Assembly (NCBI GenBank): GCA_964627455.1 | Contig: CAZVKC010000017.1 | Coordinates: 1 to 64,000, forward strand | DNA length: 64,000 nt | From: F-183 sp964627455 | GTDB lineage: Bacteria > Acidobacteriota > Terriglobia > Bryobacterales > Bryobacteraceae | Direction: 5' to 3' | Part shown: piece after piece, positions 53,795 through 61,624 of the stretch | Layout: each line of letters begins with the position of its first letter | How positions within the stretch are numbered: the stretch's first letter is position 1 | Program-made: the position numbers and the translations under genes | The notes under the pieces: model-generated | What the model was told of the DNA's origin: nothing | The model's input: the letters and a program-made list of their open reading frames with translations, nothing else | The model's database searches: none

Positions 53795-55344
53795 CCGATG
53801 CGTTCCGCGATCGACTTCGGCTGAACAAACTGCAGCATGTAATCGGGACCGCCGGCTTTCGAATCCGTACCCGACATATTGAAACCACCGAACGGATGCG
53901 CGCCGACCATCGCGCCCGTACACTTGCGATTGATGTACAGGTTGCCGACGAAGAAGTGCTTCTTCGCCTTCTCGATCTTTTCGCGATTGTCGGTATAAAC
54001 CGCGCCCGTCAATCCATATTCCGTCGCGTTCGCCATGGCCAGAGCTTCGTCGAACCCGTTGGCCTTGGTAACGGCAAGCACGGGTCCAAAGATCTCTTCC
54101 TGGAAGACGCGATGTTCCGGACGGACGTCCGCGATCACGGTCGGCTGGATGTAGTGTCCGTTGCCTTCCGCGGATCCGCCGCCAATCAGAATGCGCCCTT
54201 CCTTCGCGCCGATTTCGATGTACTCGAGAATCGACTTCTTCGCGCTGGCGCTGATCACCGGACCCTGATAGTTCTCGAACTTCTCCGAAATGCCCTGCGT
54301 GATCTTCGCCACGCGAGCCTTCAGTTTCTCGAGGAACTCATCGTAGATCGCAGCATCGACAATCGCGCGCGAACACGCCGAGCACTTCTGGCCCTGGTAG
54401 CCGAACGCTGACACGAACACGCCCTCGACGGCACGATCGACATCGGTCTCGCTGTCGACGACGATGGCGTCCTTGCCGCCCATTTCCGCGACCACGCGCT
54501 TGATCCAGATCTGTCCCTTGCGGGGCTTCGCCGCGAGTTCGTTGATGCGCAGGCCGACATCGCGCGAACCCGTGAACGACACAAAGCGGGTCTTCGGATG
54601 CTCGACCAGCAGATCGCCGATCACCGCGCCGCTGCCGGGCGCGAACGCAAAGCTCTTCAGCGGATATCCGGCTTCAATCAGCACTTCGACGAACTTCGCC
54701 GCAATCGCCGGCGTTTCGCTAGAAGGTTTGATCACCACGGTGTTGCCCGCGGTGAGAGCCGCAACGGTCATGCCGGCGAGAATCGCCAGCGGGAAGTTCC
54801 ACGGCGGAATAATGATGCCCGCGCCAAGCGGCAGGTACACCAGTTCGCCTTTTTCGCCGGGCATCTGCACCAGCGGATCCGGCTTGGCGAGTTTCATCAT
54901 CAAACGCGCGTAATACTCGCAGAAGTCCACGGCTTCGGCGACTTCCGGCTCGGCTTCCGGCCACGTCTTGCCGGCTTCCACCACCAGCCACGCGTTGAAC
55001 TCCATCTTCCGCTCGCGGATGATGGACGCCACCTTCATGGCGAGTCCCGCACGGTATTCCGGTGAAGTCTGGCTCCACTCGGCGAAGTATTCGTTCGCGG
55101 ACTCGATTGCCTTGGCGGCGAGTTCCGCCGAGGCTTTCGAGAAGGTCCCGACGACTTCAGAAACATTCGAGGGATTCGTCGAAACCAGCTTGTCGGCGGT
55201 CTTCACACGCTCGCCGGCGATGATCAGATCATAATCACGCCCCAACTCGGCGCGGACCTTGGCCAGGGCCGCTGTCGCAGCGGCCTGGGCTTCGGGTTTT
55301 GAAAAATCGGTATAGGGTTCGTTGACGAACGGAGTCAATTGCAT
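53791..55344 (-). CDS. pruA: 1-pyrroline-5-carboxylate (glutamate-semialdehyde) dehydrogenase
   Basis: 517 residues. Aldehyde dehydrogenase of the RocA/PruA type, oxidising glutamate semialdehyde to glutamate with NAD+. Motifs: PPWNFPLAI, FTGSRDVGLRI, VAEMGGKDAIVV with the general-base Glu near 287, catalytic Cys321 in GYQGQKCSACSR, and EEIFGPVLAV. It would complete arginine or proline breakdown together with arginase at 25309. The YtxH gene follows upstream without any gap (its TAA abuts this ATG). Confidence 0.93.
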   Translation of the reverse strand: MQLTPFVNEPYTDFSKPEAQAAATAALAKVRAELGRDYDLIIAGERVKTADKLVSTNPSNVSEVVGTFSKASAELAAKAIESANEYFAEWSQTSPEYRAGLAMKVASIIRERKMEFNAWLVVEAGKTWPEAEPEVAEAVDFCEYYARLMMKLAKPDPLVQMPGEKGELVYLPLGAGIIIPPWNFPLAILAGMTVAALTAGNTVVIKPSSETPAIAAKFVEVLIEAGYPLKSFAFAPGSGAVIGDLLVEHPKTRFVSFTGSRDVGLRINELAAKPRKGQIWIKRVVAEMGGKDAIVVDSETDVDRAVEGVFVSAFGYQGQKCSACSRAIVDAAIYDEFLEKLKARVAKITQGISEKFENYQGPVISASAKKSILEYIEIGAKEGRILIGGGSAEGNGHYIQPTVIADVRPEHRVFQEEIFGPVLAVTKANGFDEALAMANATEYGLTGAVYTDNREKIEKAKKHFFVGNLYINRKCTGAMVGAHPFGGFNMSGTDSKAGGPDYMLQFVQPKSIAERIG

Positions 55345-55632
55345 TTATGCCTCTTCGTTGAGTTCCGGATCGTCGATCAGCTTGCGTCCGCGCTCGAACA
55401 TTTCGCTCGCGTCGTCGGCAAGTTGCCGGCCCTTCTCATACAATTCCTTGCCGATCTCGGCGATCTGCTGGCCGGATTCCGCAATCCGGTCGGCGCCTTT
55501 GCGCGCCGCGCCCTTGATCTGGCTCCGAGTCTCTTCCCCCGACTGCGGGGCGTACAACAGCGCGATGGTGGCGCCCAGCGCCGCACCGGCAAAAAACCAC
55601 AGGGCATTGTCACTGCTGGATCTTCTAGCCAT
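55345..55632 (-). CDS. YtxH domain small membrane protein
   Basis: Start at ATG 55632 (MARRSSSDNALWFFAGAALG); a longer frame to 55869 lies opposite the methyltransferase gene and is a shadow. 95 residues. One membrane helix at about 10-28 (WFFAGAALGATIALLYAP) is followed by a charged helical tail (GEETRSQIKGAARKGADRI...). This is the YtxH/gas-vesicle-like stress protein pattern; function unknown. TAA directly precedes the dehydrogenase ATG. Confidence 0.83.
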   Translation of the reverse strand: MARRSSSDNALWFFAGAALGATIALLYAPQSGEETRSQIKGAARKGADRIAESGQQIAEIGKELYEKGRQLADDASEMFERGRKLIDDPELNEEA

Positions 55633-55710
55633 GATGTCTATGATTTCCCTTCTGTTTTCAATTGTAGCGACAGCGCCGATGGACGCGGTTGTTACGATGA
55701 AATGAGTTAA

Positions 55711-56877
55711 ATGCACAGCGTCCGGATCAATCGCAAAGGCGCAGACAGGCGCAAGGCCGGCGGCCATCCCTGGATCTTCTCGAGCGACGTTTTGGACCGG
55801 GGCGGCGCGCAACCCGGCGACGCCGTTCGCGTGATCGACCCGCGCGGCGAACCTATCGGCGTCGCGCACTACAGTTCCACGTCACAGATCACGCTGCGAA
55901 TGCTGTCGCCGGATGTCATCGACATCGACCGGCAGTTCTTCGTCTCGCGCCTGCATGCCGCCGCCGCACACCGCGCCCGTGTCGTATCTGGATCCGATGC
56001 TTATCGCCTCGCACATGGCGAAGGCGACCTGCTCCCAGGCCTCGTCATCGACCGTTACGGCGACTACTTCGTCATGCAGACGCTCAGCCAGGGAATGGAT
56101 CGCGCCAAGCAGATGCTGGCTGAGATCCTCACGACAGAATTCGGATCCAAGGCCGTCATCGTGCGCAACGACGCGGCGGTGCGCAAGCATGAGTCGCTCG
56201 AAACCGAAGTCAGGGTCCTCTGTGGCGAAATGACTTCCGAACGGGTCTCGATGTCAATGAACGGCCTGCAACTCCATGCGGATCTTCTTCACGGACAAAA
56301 GACCGGCGTCTTCCTCGACCAGCGTGACAATTACGCCGCAGCCGCCCGCTATGCGCACGGTAAGGCGCTGGATTGTTTCACCTGCACGGGCGGGTTCGCG
56401 CTGCACATGGCGAAAAGCTGCGAATCCGTGGAAGCAATCGACTCATCCGACGCCGCGCTCGAAACTGCTCGAACCAATGCAGCCGCAAACGGAATCGCCA
56501 ATGTGCAGTGGAAATCGGCCGATGTGTTCGATGTGTTGTCTTCGTATTCGCGCAGCCGTGCCACGTTTCAGACCATCGTGCTCGATCCGCCGGCTTTCAC
56601 CAAGTCGCGATCGGCGGTCGAAGGCGCGCTGCGCGGCTACAAGGACATCAACCTGCGCGCGCTGCGCCTGCTGGAACCCGGCGGGATCCTCGTCACCAAT
56701 TCCTGCTCGCATCACATCAGCGAGGCGGATCTCCTCGGCGTGGTCGCAGAAGCCTCCATCGACGCCCGCAAGACCCTGCGCGTCCTGGAGCGGCGCACCC
56801 AATCCGCCGATCATCCGATTTTGCTCACGGTGCCGGAAACTCTGTATTTGAAGTGCCTGATCCTGCAGGTGGTGTGA
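55711..56877 (+). CDS. Class I rRNA large-subunit methyltransferase (RlmI type)
   Basis: 388 residues. N-terminal PUA-like domain (RRKAGGHPWIFSSDV, GDAVRVIDPRGEPIGVAHY), then the SAM-dependent methyltransferase core (KALDCFTCTGGFALHMAK, VEAIDSSDAALETARTNA, IVLDPPAFTKSR with the catalytic-type DPPxF). It resembles RlmI, which methylates cytosine 1962 of 23S rRNA, but orthology is not certain. Divergent from the YtxH gene; followed by the metallophosphoesterase 2 bases later. Confidence 0.9.
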   Translation: MHSVRINRKGADRRKAGGHPWIFSSDVLDRGGAQPGDAVRVIDPRGEPIGVAHYSSTSQITLRMLSPDVIDIDRQFFVSRLHAAAAHRARVVSGSDAYRLAHGEGDLLPGLVIDRYGDYFVMQTLSQGMDRAKQMLAEILTTEFGSKAVIVRNDAAVRKHESLETEVRVLCGEMTSERVSMSMNGLQLHADLLHGQKTGVFLDQRDNYAAAARYAHGKALDCFTCTGGFALHMAKSCESVEAIDSSDAALETARTNAAANGIANVQWKSADVFDVLSSYSRSRATFQTIVLDPPAFTKSRSAVEGALRGYKDINLRALRLLEPGGILVTNSCSHHISEADLLGVVAEASIDARKTLRVLERRTQSADHPILLTVPETLYLKCLILQVV

Positions 56878-56878
56878 C

Positions 56879-58015
56879 GTGGAATTTCTCGCCCGCCACG
56901 TGCTCGAACTCCTCATGCTGACCCTCGCGGGACTGGTCCATGCGTACGCCGCGTGGCGTCTGCGCGAGCGCTTCGGCGCAGCGCTTGCGGCGCTCCTGCT
57001 GGGGCTCGCTCTCGGCGCACTCTGTTTCGGCCTGCTGCTCGACGCGGAACGCATCCATCGATATTTTCCGTCCTGGTTCTACTCGACCTTTCGCGGCGTG
57101 TACCTCGCCTGGCTGATGATCGCGATCGGCGTCTTTGGCATCCACCTGCTCATTCGTACCGTGACGGGCCGCGCGCCCCAAAAGCACTCGCCCACGCGCC
57201 GCAAGCTTCTGCAAGCCAGCTACGCCGCGCCGGTGGCCGCGCTCGGCTACGGAACCTTCATCGAGCGCGAGCGGTTTCAAATTCGCGAGGTCGACATCCC
57301 CATGCCGAAGCTGCCGCGCGAGTTGCATGGACTTCGCATCGTACAAATCACCGATGTTCACCTGGGAGATTTCCTCTCCGAACGGGACTTCTCGCGTGTC
57401 ATCGACATGGCGAACGATACGCGCGCGAATCTCGGAATCATGACCGGGGACCTCATCACTCGCCGCGGAGATCCGGTCGACGCCTGCATCCGCCAACTGG
57501 CCCGCATCAAAGCCGACGCCGGCGTCATCGGATGCCTGGGCAATCACGAAATCTACGCCGATGCGCAGGATTACGTTGCCGCACAAGCAGCACGCGTTGG
57601 CATCGACTTTCTCCGCAAGCGTTCCAGGGCTTTCACCTTTAACGGCCGCCGGATCCACTTCGCCGGCGTGGACTATCAGGCAAGGCGATACGGCCCTTAC
57701 CTGGTGGGCGCCGAAAAGCTCATTGTGCCCGGCGAAACCAACGTCCTGCTGTCTCACAACCCCGACGTGTTTCGCATCGCGCCGGAAAAAGGATTCGACC
57801 TCACGCTGGCCGGACACACGCACGGCGGGCAGATCGCCATCGAGTATCTCAACCCAACCCTCAACGCCGCCCGTTTTGCCACTCCCTGGGTCGCGGGTTA
57901 TTATCACGAACGGGGCGCATCACTGTATGTAAGCCGCGGAATCGGGACGATCGGCGTTCCGGCCCGCATCGGCGTGCCACCGGAAGTTACTCTCATACGC
58001 TTGTGCGCTACCTGA
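56879..58015 (+). CDS. Membrane-anchored metallophosphoesterase
   Basis: 378 residues, GTG start, 1 base after the methyltransferase stop. Three hydrophobic segments in the first ~100 residues (LELLMLTLAGLVHAYAAW, ALAALLLGLALGALCF, YLAWLMIAIGVFGIHLL), then a Tat-like TRRKLLQAS just before a further hydrophobic stretch, and the calcineurin-type domain from about 150: ITDVHLGDF, MTGDLITRR, GNHE, GHTHGGQ. Resembles YaeI-like phosphodiesterases; the substrate could be a lipid headgroup or undecaprenyl-type phosphate. Confidence 0.88.
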   Translation: MEFLARHVLELLMLTLAGLVHAYAAWRLRERFGAALAALLLGLALGALCFGLLLDAERIHRYFPSWFYSTFRGVYLAWLMIAIGVFGIHLLIRTVTGRAPQKHSPTRRKLLQASYAAPVAALGYGTFIERERFQIREVDIPMPKLPRELHGLRIVQITDVHLGDFLSERDFSRVIDMANDTRANLGIMTGDLITRRGDPVDACIRQLARIKADAGVIGCLGNHEIYADAQDYVAAQAARVGIDFLRKRSRAFTFNGRRIHFAGVDYQARRYGPYLVGAEKLIVPGETNVLLSHNPDVFRIAPEKGFDLTLAGHTHGGQIAIEYLNPTLNAARFATPWVAGYYHERGASLYVSRGIGTIGVPARIGVPPEVTLIRLCAT

Positions 58016-58743
58016 TTCTCAGCGACATCCACGCGAACCTCCAGGCTCTCGAAGCGGTCGTCGAACACGCCAAGGGAAACTACAACCGCGTCCTCTGCTG
58101 CGGTGATCTCGTGGGCTACGGCGCCGATCCGAACGGCGTCGTCGAGTGGGTGCGCGAAAACGCCTATTCGGTGATCCGCGGCAATCACGACAAAGTCGCC
58201 ATCGGGATCGACGACATGGAGGATTACAACCCTGCCGCGATCCTGTCCACCATGTGGACCCGCAAGACGCTTACCCCCGCGTCGCTCGAATACCTCAAAG
58301 CGTTGCCGCAGGGACCGATCGAAGTCGATGACTTCTCCATGGTCCACGGATCCCCGCGTCATGAGGACGAGTACATCGTCTCGGAATACGAAGCACTCGC
58401 CGCGCGCTCAGCGATTCGCACCCGCGTGACCTTCTTCGGGCACACCCATCTGCAGGGCGGCTTCTTCTTCCGCCGGAACTCCGTCCGCGAAATCGACCAG
58501 ATTCCGCGCAACCGCACCGAGGCCACCGTCGCGGTGGACGAAAATAGCTGGTTCCTCATCAACCCCGGTAGCGTCGGGCAACCTCGCGACAAGGACCCTC
58601 GCGCCGCCTACGCAATCTACTCTCAACCCGATCGCCTCGTCACCTACTATCGCGTCGAATACGACATCGAGAAAGCGCAGGCGCGGATCCTCGAAGCGAA
58701 CCTCCCCGAACCACTCGCGTTACGCCTCAGCATCGGAAGTTAA
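58003..58743 (+). CDS. Cytoplasmic metallophosphoesterase (YfcE/MJ0936-like)
   Basis: 246 residues, GTG start 13 bases inside the previous gene. Calcineurin-like motifs: LSDIHANLQAL, CGDLVGYGADP, GNHD, GHTHLQ and NPGSVGQPRDK at about 187-197. This is the set seen in the YfcE/MJ0936 group of small phosphodiesterases. No signal peptide. Coupled to the membrane-anchored homologue upstream, suggesting related substrates on the two sides of the membrane. Confidence 0.88.
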   Translation: MRYLILSDIHANLQALEAVVEHAKGNYNRVLCCGDLVGYGADPNGVVEWVRENAYSVIRGNHDKVAIGIDDMEDYNPAAILSTMWTRKTLTPASLEYLKALPQGPIEVDDFSMVHGSPRHEDEYIVSEYEALAARSAIRTRVTFFGHTHLQGGFFFRRNSVREIDQIPRNRTEATVAVDENSWFLINPGSVGQPRDKDPRAAYAIYSQPDRLVTYYRVEYDIEKAQARILEANLPEPLALRLSIGS

Positions 58744-58766
58744 AACAGAACGCTACCATTACGTTC

Positions 58767-61394
58767 ATGTGGGCGATTCGCTGTTTTCTGTTTCTGTTGT
58801 CGTTTTCCGCCTGCTTCGGGGCGATCCTCGAAGTGGGACCCGGCAAGCGCTTCGCCCGGCCCTGCGCGGCTTTCGCGGCGGCAGCTAACGGCGACGACAT
58901 CGAGATCGACGCTGCCGGCGACTACACGCGCGACGTCTGCAACATCACACGCAACAACCTCTATATCCGCGGCGTCAACGGCCGTCCCGTCATCGACGGC
59001 GCCGGGACCTCAGCCGGCGACAAGGGCATCTGGACCATCCAGGGCAACGACATCATCGTCGACAACATCGAGTTCAAGAACGCCCGCTCGCGCGACCGCA
59101 ACGGCGCCGGCATCCGGCATGAAGGCCGCAACCTGCGCGTCCGCCGCTGCTACTTCCACGACAACGAGGACGGCATTCTCGCCACGTCCAACGCGGAAAG
59201 TGAAACGATCATCGAGTTCAGTGAGTTCGAGCGCAATGGGTCTCCCAACGGACTCGCACACAACGTCTACGTCGTCACAGGCGCGAGGCTGATCTTCCGT
59301 TTCAACTATTCGCACCGCTCCATCACCGGTCACCTTCTCAAGACGCGCCTCAAAGAGAACTACATCCTCTACAACCGACTGACACAGGAAGACGGCAACG
59401 GCAGCTACGAATGCGACATCCCCGATCAGGGCAAGACTTGGTTGGTCGGCAACGTGATCCAACAGGGTCCGGCCTCGGAAAACCAGCACATGATCACGTA
59501 CGGAACCGAATCGCGGGACCGCGTACCCGATTCGTTCCTCTACGCCTTCCACAACACGATCGTCAACGAAACCACCGACCCCAGGATCGTAACGGAGCGC
59601 TTTCTCGCCGCGCCCGGCAACCAGCGGTTCCCCATCGTCTTCGGCAACAACATCATCTTCGGCCGCGGCGACGTGAGTTCGTCTCCGTCCGTGGTCCTGC
59701 TGCAGAACCTCATCACGCAGGATGATCCGCTCTTCACAGATCCCTCGACCTTCGACTATCATCTGCGTGAAGGATCCCCTGCCGTCGACATCGGGACCGG
59801 CGAGTATCCCGCCGAACCCGGCGACATCATCAAGCCCGCCTACGAGTACGTCGCGCCCGCTTGCGGCAAGCCTCGCCGGGTGGATGCAAACCCTGATTTC
59901 GGCGCATTCGAATTCGATCCGCTGCAGGCGCCGCCGCAGGAGTGCGACCTCTCGAGCGCCGGCGACCCCGGCCTGCAATTGACGCTCAGCACAGCCTCGA
60001 TTCTCGGAGGCCTTTCGGGAACCGGCCGTGTGACGCTCGCAAGATCCGCGCCCGCCGAAGGCATGGCGATCTCGCTGCGCAGTTCCGCGCAGGAACTGCA
60101 ACTGCCACAGTCCGTGTTCATCGCAGGCGGCGCCGTATCCGCATCGTTCGCCTTCACCACGAAACCCGTCGCCACACCGGCCGCCGTGAAGATCAGCGCG
60201 GAAGGCGACGGCGTCGAAGCCTCACTGCAGATCCTGCTCACCGGCATTGGCGTCGATACGTTCCGGCTCGAACCCACTTCGGTCGGCGGCGGATCCACCA
60301 CGGGACTCGGCCGCGTCATCCTCAACGCCAACGCGCCATCAGGCGGACTCGTCGTGCGTTTGTCGAGCGCGAATCCGGATGTCGCGCAGACGCCCACGCA
60401 GGTCACCGTGCCGCAAGGCGCCAACCAGGCCACCTTCACCATTCGGACCTCGCGCGTCGATAACGACACCGATGTAGTGCTCACCGCGTCGTCGGGAACC
60501 GGCGACAAGACCGCCACGCTCACCGTGCGTCCCACCGGGATCCTGAACCTGCAGCCTGCTTCTGCGCGCATCGGCGGCGGCGCGGGCGTCAGCGTCCGCA
60601 TCAACTTTACGGGACCAACGCCGAACGTCGAGGACAACGTCGTGCAGTTCGAAAGCTCGGTCCCTTCGGCGATCCCCGCGCCGGATCCGCTGCCTGTCGC
60701 CGCTGGGGTGACGTTCACCACCGTATCGGTGCAGTCCCGCGGCGTCGCTACTGCGACCCCGGTCGTGCTCACCGCGATCTATCGGGGAAGCCGGCAGTCC
60801 GTCACCATCACCCTGGATCCGCCGCAACTCGCGACCATCACGTCCACGCTCACCACCTTCGGCAGCGGCGGCACGATCCGCATGACGGTTTCGCTGAACT
60901 CGCCGTCCCCAGCACCCGATCCGGTTCCGATCAACCTGACTTCTGACTTCCCTCAACTCCTCAAGCTGCCGCCCTCGGTGTCGATTTCGCCCGGCGCGAC
61001 GAGCGTGTCGTTCGACGTCCAGACCGAACCCGTGACCGTCCGCACGCGGGTCACCGCCGTTGCGATTCAGGACGGCATCGGCCGCACGGTCGTACTAAAT
61101 CTCGATCCGATGGCGATCACCGGACTCACCTGCCCCACGTCGGCAAAGGGCGGATCCGTCATCACCTGCCGGCCAACCATCAACGGCCCCGCGCCTGTGG
61201 GCGGAGCCGTTATTGACCTGACGACATCCGCGCCGGCGATTGCGGGCGTGCCCGGAAACACGACCATCCCGACCGGTCAGACGACGACTTCGTTCCAGTT
61301 CCAAACACTGCGTGTGTCGCTCAACTCGACGATCTCCGTTACGGGGACCTTCCGGGGAACGACACGCTCGGTCAACATAACGCTGACGCCTTAA
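58767..61394 (+). CDS. Secreted right-handed beta-helix protein with five Ig-like repeats
   Basis: 875 residues, signal peptide MWAIRCFLFLLSFSACFG. Residues about 20-395 have the turn-rich pattern of a parallel beta-helix (NNLYIRGVNGRPVIDGAG, NIEFKNARSRDRNGAG, LRVRRCYFHDNEDGI, WLVGNVIQQ). Residues about 402-875 are five repeats of about 95 residues, each with an initial S-x-x-GG-x-x-G strand, a central hydrophobic V-x-x-x-AG-x-x-x-x-S-F and a final T-I-T-L-x-P-type strand. Carbohydrate binding or surface adhesion is likely. Its stop overlaps the zinc-finger gene by 4 bases. Confidence 0.88.
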   Translation: MWAIRCFLFLLSFSACFGAILEVGPGKRFARPCAAFAAAANGDDIEIDAAGDYTRDVCNITRNNLYIRGVNGRPVIDGAGTSAGDKGIWTIQGNDIIVDNIEFKNARSRDRNGAGIRHEGRNLRVRRCYFHDNEDGILATSNAESETIIEFSEFERNGSPNGLAHNVYVVTGARLIFRFNYSHRSITGHLLKTRLKENYILYNRLTQEDGNGSYECDIPDQGKTWLVGNVIQQGPASENQHMITYGTESRDRVPDSFLYAFHNTIVNETTDPRIVTERFLAAPGNQRFPIVFGNNIIFGRGDVSSSPSVVLLQNLITQDDPLFTDPSTFDYHLREGSPAVDIGTGEYPAEPGDIIKPAYEYVAPACGKPRRVDANPDFGAFEFDPLQAPPQECDLSSAGDPGLQLTLSTASILGGLSGTGRVTLARSAPAEGMAISLRSSAQELQLPQSVFIAGGAVSASFAFTTKPVATPAAVKISAEGDGVEASLQILLTGIGVDTFRLEPTSVGGGSTTGLGRVILNANAPSGGLVVRLSSANPDVAQTPTQVTVPQGANQATFTIRTSRVDNDTDVVLTASSGTGDKTATLTVRPTGILNLQPASARIGGGAGVSVRINFTGPTPNVEDNVVQFESSVPSAIPAPDPLPVAAGVTFTTVSVQSRGVATATPVVLTAIYRGSRQSVTITLDPPQLATITSTLTTFGSGGTIRMTVSLNSPSPAPDPVPINLTSDFPQLLKLPPSVSISPGATSVSFDVQTEPVTVRTRVTAVAIQDGIGRTVVLNLDPMAITGLTCPTSAKGGSVITCRPTINGPAPVGGAVIDLTTSAPAIAGVPGNTTIPTGQTTTSFQFQTLRVSLNSTISVTGTFRGTTRSVNITLTP

Positions 61395-61612
61395 ACAAAA
61401 ATTTGCCCGGTCCCCTTGCAGGGACCACAAGGCAGCGCGCCCTCACCTCTGCAGAAACGGCATTGATCCGGCGGATCCTTGTGGTCGTAGCCAATCCCCT
61501 TGCATTTACTGCAGCGCAGCGCGCCCGAACCGTCGCAGGATGCGCAGGTCACGCTCTTTTTCCTGGTGCTGTCCGTTGGTTGCATGTCTTCAAGAGGGTT
61601 AGCGTAATTCAT
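61391..61612 (-). CDS. Small DnaJ-type zinc-finger protein without J domain
   Basis: 73 residues. Four CxxCxGxG motifs in series (CASCDGSG, CSKCKGIG, CRFCRGEG, CGPCKGTG), the arrangement of the cysteine-rich zinc domain of DnaJ, but with neither a J domain nor a C-terminal substrate domain. Such free-standing domains can act as disulfide-active or metal-binding chaperone fragments. Convergent with the beta-helix gene and 12 bases after the Pat-like gene, with which it may form a transcript. Confidence 0.85.
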   Translation of the reverse strand: MNYANPLEDMQPTDSTRKKSVTCASCDGSGALRCSKCKGIGYDHKDPPDQCRFCRGEGALPCGPCKGTGQIFV

Positions 61613-61624
61613 ACCCCCTGCGGA

